Positions 9,955 through 18,267 of a stretch of DNA of 64,000 bases are shown here, one piece after another (the first letter of the stretch is position 1; the number at the start of each line of letters is the position of its first letter). Location: NCBI GenBank assembly GCA_905234605.1, contig CAJOIE010000005.1:1-64000 (forward strand), in the 5' to 3' direction. The notes under the pieces were generated by a model. It made no database searches, was not told the DNA's origin, and saw only the letters and a program-made list of their open reading frames with translations. The position numbers and the translations under genes were made by a program. This stretch comes from an uncultured Bacteroidaceae bacterium. Lineage in GTDB: Bacteria > Bacteroidota > Bacteroidia > Bacteroidales > Bacteroidaceae.

Positions 9955-11232
9955 TCAGTTGCCATCGGGCTTCTCGGCCTCGAAGAACGGGGAGTCCACC
10001 CAATGGAAAGCATCGACATCATCTGGACGGGCGGGGTCGAAGCTGACATAGTCGGGGGCTATATGTCCGGCCAACGGCAGGGCAATGGCACGCATACCCT
10101 CGACAACGCACTTGGCAATCTCGTAGGCTCCATAGGGGTTGAAGTGGGTATTGTCCTTGAACTCTACAGCCTGACCGGGATATGTGCCTGCGGGATAGTG
10201 AACGAAGGCACGGCGACTGCCCTCCTCGCCCATAGCCTCGAAGAGGATGCGCGTGTACTGATGCAAATCTATGAGCGGCACCGCCTCGCGTTGTGCCACC
10301 CATGCCATGGCCTCGGGGTAGTCGGCATGTGTCTCGCGGATGCGACCCTGCTGGAACATGCGTCGCTGGGTGGGAGTGACGAGCACGGGCGTGGCACCGC
10401 GCAGACGTGCCTCATCAATGAACGTCTTCAGCGCCGTGGCAAAATTGTAGTAGGCTCCGGCTCCAGGGAAGCGTTGCTTCTGGTCGTTGTGACCAAACTC
10501 AATGAAGACATAGTCGCCTGACTTCATCATCGAAAGAGCCTTGGCCAGGCGGTTGGCAGCGATAAAGGTAGAGGCTGTCTCGCCGCTCTCGGCAAAGTTG
10601 GCCACAGCCACATCATGGCCAAGCCAACGTGTAATCATCTGTCCCCACGACGCCCATGGCTCTGTGTCCTGGTCCACAACGGTGGAATTGCCACACAGGA
10701 ACATGGTGGGCGACACCGTGTCGGGCTCGATGGTGATGGCTGCACAGGCGGGGACATCACCGTTAATCTCTATCGTGAGGCGGTCGTCGAAGTTGAGCTT
10801 AGCCAGTTCACGTGGTTTGAGACGCATCTGCCGTGTGGCATCGATGCGGGGCGAATGCTTGTGCACAAGGAACGAGTACTCGCGGAGCTCACCCTTGCGC
10901 GTGGCTGCACTCTCGACAAAGAGACGACGGCTCTCGGCGCGCACGGTGGTGACAGCGGCATGGCGCGTGGAGCCGAGCGTGACGCGCACACGGTAGTTGC
11001 CATCGGGCACACGCACACTGAAGAAGAAAGGCACCTGGCGGTCCAACCGCTGCGGCGAGGCAATGAAGTCGAAGCCGTAGGCAGCATCGGCCGAGTAGCG
11101 GTCGGATGGCTGGATGGCAACAGCGTCGGCGATGGCAAGACGCTTGCTCTGGTCGAACACGAAGCGGAAGGACTGTGCACTCATGCCGGCACAGCCAAAC
11201 ACGAGGCACAAAGAGAGAAGTAGTCTGCGCAT
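9955..11232 (-). CDS. Rhamnogalacturonan acetylesterase-like SGNH hydrolase (CE12 type), exported
   Basis: A secreted esterase (425 aa) probably removing acetyl groups from pectin rhamnogalacturonan. Signal peptide at residues 1-19 (MRRLLLSLCLVFGCAGMSAQ). An N-terminal beta-sandwich of ~140 residues, often found fused to CE12, precedes the SGNH domain. Catalytic Ser is in GNSTV (~182), the oxyanion Asn in FGHNDQ, and the Asp/His pair in DNTHFNPYG (~358-366). Next to a GH3 glycosidase, it suggests plant cell-wall use. The start is at 11232, just downstream of a TAACTTTG box. Confidence 0.88.
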   Translation of the reverse strand: MRRLLLSLCLVFGCAGMSAQSFRFVFDQSKRLAIADAVAIQPSDRYSADAAYGFDFIASPQRLDRQVPFFFSVRVPDGNYRVRVTLGSTRHAAVTTVRAESRRLFVESAATRKGELREYSFLVHKHSPRIDATRQMRLKPRELAKLNFDDRLTIEINGDVPACAAITIEPDTVSPTMFLCGNSTVVDQDTEPWASWGQMITRWLGHDVAVANFAESGETASTFIAANRLAKALSMMKSGDYVFIEFGHNDQKQRFPGAGAYYNFATALKTFIDEARLRGATPVLVTPTQRRMFQQGRIRETHADYPEAMAWVAQREAVPLIDLHQYTRILFEAMGEEGSRRAFVHYPAGTYPGQAVEFKDNTHFNPYGAYEIAKCVVEGMRAIALPLAGHIAPDYVSFDPARPDDVDAFHWVDSPFFEAEKPDGN

Positions 11233-11258
11233 AGGGTGTTGCTTTTGCAATAGTGCCT

Positions 11259-11266
11259 CAAAGTTA
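11259..11266 (-). promoter_or_regulatory. -7 promoter box for CE12 esterase
   Basis: TAACTTTG on the minus strand, 26 nt upstream of the esterase start codon, matches TAnnTTTG. No clear -33 element is seen. Confidence 0.55.
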
Positions 11267-11338
11267 CAAGAGAGCCGCCACACGACATCGCACCCGCCTG
11301 CCAAAAGGACACACGACGGCAAAAAAGGAGCCGTTTTG

Positions 11339-11369
11339 TTGTGGATATGGGCGGGAAGCCCTACTTTTG
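11339..11369 (+). promoter_or_regulatory. Promoter of tRNA-Thr
   Basis: TTG (11339-11341), 20-bp spacer, TACTTTTG (11362-11369): the full two-box Bacteroidota promoter. The predicted start is about 35 nt upstream of the tRNA 5' end. Confidence 0.8.
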
Positions 11370-11408
11370 CACTCGGTTTTCAGACCATGTCACTCCACAA
11401 GGTGACAC

Positions 11409-11481
<73 letters not shown>

Positions 11482-11562
11482 CTGGCTAATGGACAAAGAC
11501 GCAGACGACTCTCCTCACTCTCAGAGCCGCTGCGCCTTTCGCTTTTAAGGCACAAGCGCACT

Positions 11563-12591
11563 ATGAGCACACTACGCAAACGCCTCCTCATCGCAGCCGC
11601 CGCAACGACAGGTATTGCCGTGGCAGCTGGCTTATGGCTATGGCTGAGTGTGCAGGCCTCACCCTTCGACATCGACGAGACAGTATATATTTATGTGCGC
11701 CCTGCCGACGATACCGACACCGTGCGCAGGCAACTGACACTCACGGCCCACGCCCGCACGCTCTTGGGATGGGACGTGCTGACCATGGCCGGCGGCTTCA
11801 CACCGCGCACAGGCCGCTATGCCGTGGAACCAGGAGCAAGAGTTATTGATGTATACCGCCGACTGCGCGCCGGCATGCAGACACCTGTGCAGTTCACGCT
11901 CCCCGCAGTGCGCACGCTCGACCGTCTGGCCGGAGTGATGGCACACAAGTTGATGCTCGACAGTGCCGATGTGGCCACGGCATTTGGCAGCGACAGCGTG
12001 GCTGCACGCTATGGCTACAGCGTAGAGACACTGCCGGCAGCATTCATCCCCGACACCTACGAGCTCTACTGGGACACCTCGTTTGAAGCCTTCATGCAGC
12101 GCATGGCACAAGAGCACACACGCTTCTGGCAGGCAGGCAACCGCGAGGAACTGGCCAACCGGCTTGGGCTGACACACGAGGAGGTGGCCACGCTGGCCAG
12201 TATCGTAGACGCCGAGACCACCAATGCTGCCGAGAAGCCTGCCATTGCCGGCCTCTACCTGAACCGTCTGCACCGTGGCATGCTGCTTCAGGCCGACCCC
12301 ACAGTGGTGTTTGCTGCACAGGCCTTCAATGCACGCCGTGTCAGCGGCCAGATGTTGCACACAGAGAGCCCATACAACACATACAAGCACCCAGGGCTGC
12401 CGCCAGGACCCATACGCATAGCTTCACAGCAGGGCATAGATGCCGTGCTGCATGCCCAAGCACATAATTATATATATATGTGTGCCAATGCCGACTTCTC
12501 CGGCACACATGCCTTTGCCGCAACCTATGCCGAGCACCGCGCCAACGCACGACGCTACCAACGGGCACTGGCTGCAAGAGGCATACGGTGA
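11563..12591 (+). CDS. mltG: Endolytic murein transglycosylase MltG (YceG-like)
   Basis: An inner-membrane lytic transglycosylase (342 aa) that cuts nascent glycan strands and sets their length. One N-terminal membrane anchor (residues ~7-27) and a periplasmic YceG domain. The family signature is ASIVDAETTN, then AGLYLNRLHRGM and LQADPTVVFA (~205-250), containing the acidic catalytic site. The C-terminal part carries YNTYKHPGLPPGPI, also conserved. The start MSTLRKRLL is chosen because earlier in-frame codons lie inside the tRNA. It shares the tRNA promoter unless an unseen one lies between. Confidence 0.95.
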   Translation: MSTLRKRLLIAAAATTGIAVAAGLWLWLSVQASPFDIDETVYIYVRPADDTDTVRRQLTLTAHARTLLGWDVLTMAGGFTPRTGRYAVEPGARVIDVYRRLRAGMQTPVQFTLPAVRTLDRLAGVMAHKLMLDSADVATAFGSDSVAARYGYSVETLPAAFIPDTYELYWDTSFEAFMQRMAQEHTRFWQAGNREELANRLGLTHEEVATLASIVDAETTNAAEKPAIAGLYLNRLHRGMLLQADPTVVFAAQAFNARRVSGQMLHTESPYNTYKHPGLPPGPIRIASQQGIDAVLHAQAHNYIYMCANADFSGTHAFAATYAEHRANARRYQRALAARGIR

Positions 12592-12649
12592 AACCATGGG
12601 CAAGGCACTCATATAGCATTCTTCGAATATCAATCATCAATATCCTAAT

Positions 12650-14839
12650 ATGTCTGCAACACTGAGATTTAACGTGGTGGGAGCTGCATTCAAGAAGCAG
12701 CCCGTGGAAGTGGCCACACCCAAGGAGCGCCCGTCGGAGTTCTTTGCCAAATATGTGTTCACACGCGACAAGATGTACAAATACCTACCTGCCGACATCT
12801 ATGCCAAGATGGTCGACGTGATGGACAACGGGGCTACGCTCGACCTCCAGACGGCCGACGCTGTAGCCGAAGGCATGAAGCAATGGGCCATCTCACTGGG
12901 AGCCACACATATCACCCACTGGTTCCAGCCACTGACCGAGGGCACGGCAGAGAAGCACGACGGACTGATAGAGTACGACGGCAAGGGCGGTGTGCTGGAA
13001 GAGTTCACGGGCAAACAGCTCGTGCAGCAGGAACCCGATGCCAGCTCCTTCCCCAGCGGAGGCATACGCTCCATATTCGAGGCACGAGGCTACTCTGCAT
13101 GGGACCCGGCATCGCCTGTGTTCATCATTGGCGACACGCTGATGATACCAACCATCTTCATTTCATACACGGGCGTGGCACTCGACTACAAGGCTCCGCT
13201 AAAGAAGGCTCTGCACGCTGTGGACAAAGCGGCCACAAGCGTGGCACAGCTATTCTACCCCGAAGTGAAGAAAGTGATGTCGAACCTCGGGTGGGAGCAG
13301 GAATACTTCCTCGTGGACGAGGACATCTATGCCGCACGTCCAGACCTCATAATGACCGGCCGCACGCTTATGGGCCACGACTCGGCCAAGAACCAGCAGA
13401 TGGACGACCACTACTTCGGTGCAATACCGGAGCGAGTGGCAGCCTTCATGCGCGACCTCGAGATACAGGCTCTGGAGCTGGGCATACCATGCAAGACACG
13501 ACACAACGAAGTTGCCCCCAACCAGTTTGAGCTGGCACCCATATATGAGGAGACCAATGTCGCCGTGGACCACAACATGCTCATGATGATGCTCATGCGC
13601 AAGGTGGCTCGCAAGCATGGTTTCCGCTGCCTGCTCCACGAGAAGCCGTTTGCCGGTGTCAACGGCTCGGGCAAGCACAACAACTGGAGTCTGGCCACAG
13701 ACACCGGCGTGCTGCTCCACGCTCCTGGCAAGACACCACTTGACAACCTGCGCTTCGTGACATTCATCGTGGAGACGCTCATGGCGGTGTGGCGTCACAA
13801 CGGACTGCTGAAGGCCAGCATCGTGAGCGCGACAAACGCACATCGCCTCGGTGCCAACGAGGCACCGCCGGCCATCATCTCAAGCTTCCTTGGCAAGCAG
13901 CTGACGGAAGTGCTGGAGCATCTGGAAAAGACGACCGACAGCGAGATTGCCCTCTCCGGCAAGAAAGAGCTGCATCTCGACATACCGCAGATACCTGAGT
14001 TGCTCATCGACAACACCGACCGAAACCGCACATCACCATTTGCCTTCACTGGCAACCGCTTTGAGTTCCGTGCCGTGGGCAGCGAAGCCAACTGTGCCAG
14101 TGCCATGATAGCTCTCAACGCTGCCGTGGCCGAGGCACTGACAGACTTCCACGACCGCGTGAGCGCACTCACCCTCGCTGGCACCGACACACATGCCGCC
14201 ATACTCAAAGTGGTGCGCGAAGACATACGTGCATGCAAGCCCATACACTTTGAGGGCAATGGCTACAGCGACGAGTGGCGCGAAGAGGCCACACGCCGCG
14301 GCCTGGACACCGAAGCCTCATGCCCTTTGGTGATTGACCGCTATCTGGACAAGTCCAGCGTGGATATGTTCGGACGCATGAATGTATTCTCTATAGACGA
14401 GCTGCACGCCCGCAACGAGATTAAGTGGGAGACCTACACAAAGAAAGTGCAGATAGAAGCACGCATCTTCGGCGACCTGTGCCTAAACCACATCATTCCT
14501 GTGGCTACGCGCTACCAAAGCGTGCTCATTGACAACGTGCACAAGTTGAGCTCAATATTCCCACCGGAGCAGGCACAGAGCATAGCTGCCAACAACCTAT
14601 CGCTGATACAGCAAATATCAGAACACAGCAACTATATCAGTGCCCATGTGGCAGAACTGATAGAGGCACGCCGTGTGGCCAACCGCATCGCCTCAGAGAG
14701 GGACAAGGCCATAGCCTATCACGACACTGTGGCTCCGATGCTGGAGAGCATACGCTATCATGTGGACAAGTTGGAACTCATCGTGGACGATGAGATGTGG
14801 CCCCTGCCTAAATACCGCGAGATGCTCTTCGTGAGGTGA
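12650..14839 (+). CDS. glnN: Glutamine synthetase type III
   Basis: ATP-dependent ammonia assimilation (glutamate + NH4+ to glutamine), cytoplasmic. At 729 aa it matches the GSIII family first studied in Bacteroides, about twice the subunit length of GSI. The N-terminal GSIII domain (~1-170) is followed by the catalytic domain with CKTRHNEVAPNQFELAPIYE, VNGSGKHNNWS and NRTSPFAFTGNRFEFRAVGS. GSIII lacks the adenylylation control of GSI. No ammonium transporter or PII gene adjoins it here. It is convergent with the CotH gene, with only 7 bp between stops. Confidence 0.98.
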   Translation: MSATLRFNVVGAAFKKQPVEVATPKERPSEFFAKYVFTRDKMYKYLPADIYAKMVDVMDNGATLDLQTADAVAEGMKQWAISLGATHITHWFQPLTEGTAEKHDGLIEYDGKGGVLEEFTGKQLVQQEPDASSFPSGGIRSIFEARGYSAWDPASPVFIIGDTLMIPTIFISYTGVALDYKAPLKKALHAVDKAATSVAQLFYPEVKKVMSNLGWEQEYFLVDEDIYAARPDLIMTGRTLMGHDSAKNQQMDDHYFGAIPERVAAFMRDLEIQALELGIPCKTRHNEVAPNQFELAPIYEETNVAVDHNMLMMMLMRKVARKHGFRCLLHEKPFAGVNGSGKHNNWSLATDTGVLLHAPGKTPLDNLRFVTFIVETLMAVWRHNGLLKASIVSATNAHRLGANEAPPAIISSFLGKQLTEVLEHLEKTTDSEIALSGKKELHLDIPQIPELLIDNTDRNRTSPFAFTGNRFEFRAVGSEANCASAMIALNAAVAEALTDFHDRVSALTLAGTDTHAAILKVVREDIRACKPIHFEGNGYSDEWREEATRRGLDTEASCPLVIDRYLDKSSVDMFGRMNVFSIDELHARNEIKWETYTKKVQIEARIFGDLCLNHIIPVATRYQSVLIDNVHKLSSIFPPEQAQSIAANNLSLIQQISEHSNYISAHVAELIEARRVANRIASERDKAIAYHDTVAPMLESIRYHVDKLELIVDDEMWPLPKYREMLFVR

Positions 14840-14846
14840 GCGCGCC

Positions 14847-17363
14847 TCACTTGACGAGCATCTTGTGGCCATTGACTATATACAGGCCGGGGGCCAACCC
14901 GAGGCGCACCTGGTCGAAAGTGACACCAGCCTTCACACGCATACCATTCATGTTGTAGACATTGAAGCGTGTGGAGGCTGCATTCTTACCCATGCTATCC
15001 ACATCAACAATGAGCGTCTCGTCGGGCTGCGAGGCATCAGGGTCGTAGCCAAGCACCTCCTCTTCTGTCAACTCATAAGGTGTAAGCGTACTATATACAT
15101 ACTGCGCACGCTGACGCAGCCATCGCTTGGCATTCGAGGTGATGGTGGCATAGTCGCTGTTGTCCGTATCCGACCACGTCACCTTACTGTTGTTGTGTTC
15201 CAACGACGGACGTGCATAGGCATAGTAGTCATCGCAATAGTCGACAAGCTCTTCAAGATATAAGCGCATGAAACGTGTCCATGCCAGATAGATGGCGCGG
15301 TCGAGCGGTTCACCGGCATGACGGAGCTTGTTGATGAATGCCGTCTTCTCCATGCTCACACGGCTGTAGTAATTATCGGTGGCTCCAGCAGCGAAGTAAG
15401 AATGGTTCGTCTCATAGCCGAAGGCCCAGTCAAGATCCCACACCGGTCCCCATTTGAACTTACATGTGTCGGCTGTGACATCCTCATGGTAGAGGAAAGT
15501 GCTCTTGGGGTGTTGTATCTCGTAGTTCTCTATCAGCTCGTTGACCACAAAGAAGCGGGCAAGGCTGGTCACATCAACAACATCCGAGATGTCCTGACCG
15601 GCATTCACCATCGACGCGAACTCGTTCACACGCTCCATTATCTGAGTGTACGAGGTGAGAGCGGTGGAGGTCGGGTCGGTGAAGTCGGGCTCCTTAATCT
15701 TAACAGGCAAGTTGACTGACGAAGAGTAATAGATGGTCTCGTCGCTATATGTGTCCAGTTCAAGCAAGCATGCCTTTGTGTCATCCACAAGGTCAATGCT
15801 GTTGTTGTGGAAGCCCACCTTCTCCGTGAAGTTGTAGCTGCCCCAATAGTTGCCATTCATGTACAGCTCAACGGGCACAATGTGGTTGGCTCCATCGGTG
15901 CCGACGAGACCTGCTGCATACATACCTATGGCATTACTCGTCATGGAGCCAGGCTGGCGGTTGGCCAACAGCACCCAGCTCTTGCCTTTGGTCAGGCCAA
16001 AAGGCTTGACTTTAGCATCAAACTTGAGGCGATAGGGGTTCTTGGTGTAGGAGTATGAGTTCCAGCTTGAGTTGCCACGTCCTTTAATCAGCACATCAGT
16101 AAGCTGCATGTCGGGAAAGACGCCTGCACCGTCGATGGTTATAGTGGCATTGACATAGTAGTCCTTCGACTCTACATAGCCATTGTTCTCTATGTTGACA
16201 TACACCGATGGCACCGTCGTGGCACGGTCGGCCAACCAGTTCATGCGCAAGGCATACTCGTGGCCGTAGGGAGCAAGAGCATAGCGGTAATCATCCTCCG
16301 CACTTGGCTCTGTCTTATTATAGGTGATGCTCCACAGATGCAGTTCGGCAATGCATAGGTAGTTGTTATGGTAGTTGCATTTCTCCATCACGAGGCGCAC
16401 ATAGCGCATGGGCGACGGGAAGTCCACGACGGGCGACAGGTTGGTGGCACCACTGGCTGTGTTTATGCCATTGTCTTCAGAGAAGAGGTTGTACTGCTGC
16501 CACGTCTGCCCGTCTGCACTTGCCTGCAACGACATTACCGTGGTGGAGCGTTCACCCGTGTCATGCCTGTTTGTGAAAGAGTATTGCAATGCATAGACGG
16601 CTTCGGGCAGCTGTATTTCCACATACGGAGCAACATCCGCCGGCAGCTTCTCATAGGCTCCCGTTCCCCATGTGGAATGGAAGAACGTAGTCGCGTCGCC
16701 ATCAATCATGCGGTCCAAGTCCTCCTTCTCGGGGTAATTGGACGGGGCATTGGTGGCCAGCATATCGGCAGTCAGCGTGATCTCTGTTGCTGTATAGTCG
16801 GCGTCGTCGTTGTCTTGGGCTATCTCGTATGCACGCAGCACACGCATGCCAGGGTATGCCGCTGTCAGACGGTGCGAACTGCCAAAGCGTGTACGTGAGT
16901 ACTTGCTTTGTATGGCCACCGTGTCGTCTACATACACCTGTGCACGCTTGTCGCTCAACTGGATGGAAGGCGTGAGCCAATGGCCTATGGCTGGCACGTC
17001 GGCCGAGATGACGTTGTCGGCCGAGATGTCGAACACTACATCTGTGTATACCTGATGGTTGAACTTATTGTTGAGCTTGAACGACGTTATACTGGGAACA
17101 GCAGCGACAGCTGGCGACTGCCATGACTCAATGTTGCTAATGGGATAGCTGAAGTCGGTTCCGTCGAGTGCCACTACATGGAGCGTTGTCCCCTGGCGGG
17201 CACACGACTTGACCAATGCCCTCGGGAAGACATCCATGCTGCCGTCTTTCAGCACCACATAAATCGTGTCGGCTGCCGACGCCGGCGTGACAGCCAAGGC
17301 TGTCGGCATGTCAAAGATTGATAGAGCAAGGGCAATGACGATTGCAGAGAAAGTATGTCTCAT
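14847..17363 (-). CDS. Secreted CotH-kinase-domain protein with discoidin-like domain
   Basis: An 838-aa exported protein. A signal peptide (residues ~1-24) is followed by an N-terminal beta-rich region, an F5/8-type discoidin-like domain (~190-345) and a CotH domain (~420-770). CotH features include LLANRQPGSMTSN, KFKWGPVWDLDWAFGYE and ARFFVVNELIENYE. The C-terminus (FNVYNMNGMRVKAG, GLYIVNGHKMLVK) resembles short Bacteroidales C-terminal export/anchoring tails, related to but shorter than the T9SS type A domain. CotH of Bacillus is a protein kinase for spore-coat proteins; the targets of Bacteroidota versions are unknown. Not in an operon. A TATCTTTG box lies 29 nt upstream. Confidence 0.85.
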   Translation of the reverse strand: MRHTFSAIVIALALSIFDMPTALAVTPASAADTIYVVLKDGSMDVFPRALVKSCARQGTTLHVVALDGTDFSYPISNIESWQSPAVAAVPSITSFKLNNKFNHQVYTDVVFDISADNVISADVPAIGHWLTPSIQLSDKRAQVYVDDTVAIQSKYSRTRFGSSHRLTAAYPGMRVLRAYEIAQDNDDADYTATEITLTADMLATNAPSNYPEKEDLDRMIDGDATTFFHSTWGTGAYEKLPADVAPYVEIQLPEAVYALQYSFTNRHDTGERSTTVMSLQASADGQTWQQYNLFSEDNGINTASGATNLSPVVDFPSPMRYVRLVMEKCNYHNNYLCIAELHLWSITYNKTEPSAEDDYRYALAPYGHEYALRMNWLADRATTVPSVYVNIENNGYVESKDYYVNATITIDGAGVFPDMQLTDVLIKGRGNSSWNSYSYTKNPYRLKFDAKVKPFGLTKGKSWVLLANRQPGSMTSNAIGMYAAGLVGTDGANHIVPVELYMNGNYWGSYNFTEKVGFHNNSIDLVDDTKACLLELDTYSDETIYYSSSVNLPVKIKEPDFTDPTSTALTSYTQIMERVNEFASMVNAGQDISDVVDVTSLARFFVVNELIENYEIQHPKSTFLYHEDVTADTCKFKWGPVWDLDWAFGYETNHSYFAAGATDNYYSRVSMEKTAFINKLRHAGEPLDRAIYLAWTRFMRLYLEELVDYCDDYYAYARPSLEHNNSKVTWSDTDNSDYATITSNAKRWLRQRAQYVYSTLTPYELTEEEVLGYDPDASQPDETLIVDVDSMGKNAASTRFNVYNMNGMRVKAGVTFDQVRLGLAPGLYIVNGHKMLVK

Positions 17364-17392
17364 AGCTAAATGCGTTCTTGTTGGAAATGCTG

Positions 17393-17400
17393 CAAAGATA
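17393..17400 (-). promoter_or_regulatory. -7 promoter box for CotH gene
   Basis: TATCTTTG on the minus strand, 29 nt before the CotH start codon. It is divergent from the crp-like promoter at 17461-17492. Confidence 0.6.
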
Positions 17401-17460
17401 AAGGTTTTGGCATGTCAGCACATAATTAATTGTAAAAAAGGCCTAAAAGGCAAGGCCGCG

Positions 17461-17492
17461 TTTGGCTCAGAGGGCTCCATTCACTACTTTTG
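17461..17492 (+). promoter_or_regulatory. Promoter of Crp/Fnr-family regulator
   Basis: TTTG (17461-17464), 20-bp spacer, TACTTTTG (17485-17492), an exact two-box Bacteroidota promoter. It predicts a leader of about 45 nt. Confidence 0.85.
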
Positions 17493-17541
17493 CACGACAC
17501 TAAAGGCCGTGTGCTTCCACCCTAATAATCAGCATCACAAC

Positions 17542-18219
17542 ATGGAGCGCAACATAACCGACACCCTACTGGAATTGCCACTTCTACAAGGAATGAGCAG
17601 GAGCGACATCGTGAGCAACTTCGACTACACACGCCTGAAGCTCACCTCGCTTTCTGCCAGCAGGTATGCCATACGTCAGGACGCAATCTGCGACGGGCTG
17701 CTTTTTCTCATTGACGGGCATGTGGTGCTCGAGCGCCAGTCTGCCGACCGGTCATGGTATGTCGAAGAGGAGCTCACGTCGCCCCTTGTAGCCGGTCTGG
17801 AAGTGCTCTACGGCAGCACCCGCACCTACCCCTACTCTCTTCGCACGGTCACGCCGTGCCAGGTGTTCACCATAAGCAAGCAGCAAGCTGCCAGCCTGCT
17901 TGACAACAACGAAGTGTTCCGCCTTAACGTGCTCAACACCTTGACAAGCACCATTGCCCGCCGCGACCATCAGGCATGGCTTCCTGCCGCCGACAGCTTA
18001 GAGGCACGCATCATGCAGTTTGTGCGCTCACATGTATACTATCCTGCCGGAGCCAAGACATTGCACATTACCCTCCAGAACCTCGGCTCGTATCTTGACA
18101 TGGACTCACGCTACATATCGCGTGCCCTGCACGGCATGGAACAAGCCGGACTGCTCCAGACCATGCGGCGCAATATACACATACCACACTTGGAAACCCT
18201 TGTACAAGCATACGGCTGA
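17542..18219 (+). CDS. Crp/Fnr family transcriptional regulator
   Basis: A 225-aa regulator with an N-terminal cyclic-nucleotide-binding-type beta roll (residues ~20-130, including CDGLLFLIDGHVVLERQ) and a C-terminal winged helix (~150-220; TLHITLQNLGSYLDMDSRYISRALHGMEQAG). No Cys cluster for a 4Fe-4S centre is evident, so it is not a classical Fnr. The cNMP-contact residues are poorly conserved and the ligand is unknown. The ORF extends upstream through the promoter; the ATG at 17542 is the first codon after the predicted transcription start. It precedes the M3 peptidase by 48 nt. Confidence 0.88.
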   Translation: MERNITDTLLELPLLQGMSRSDIVSNFDYTRLKLTSLSASRYAIRQDAICDGLLFLIDGHVVLERQSADRSWYVEEELTSPLVAGLEVLYGSTRTYPYSLRTVTPCQVFTISKQQAASLLDNNEVFRLNVLNTLTSTIARRDHQAWLPAADSLEARIMQFVRSHVYYPAGAKTLHITLQNLGSYLDMDSRYISRALHGMEQAGLLQTMRRNIHIPHLETLVQAYG

Positions 18220-18246
18220 ACGTCAGGCTAAGCCACTGCCTTTCGC

Positions 18247-18254
18247 CATATTTG
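18247..18254 (+). promoter_or_regulatory. Possible -7 box for M3 peptidase
   Basis: CATATTTG differs from TAnnTTTG at one position. It would give a leader of about 10 nt for the M3 peptidase gene. Confidence 0.35.
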
Positions 18255-18267
18255 CACACCACGCATC

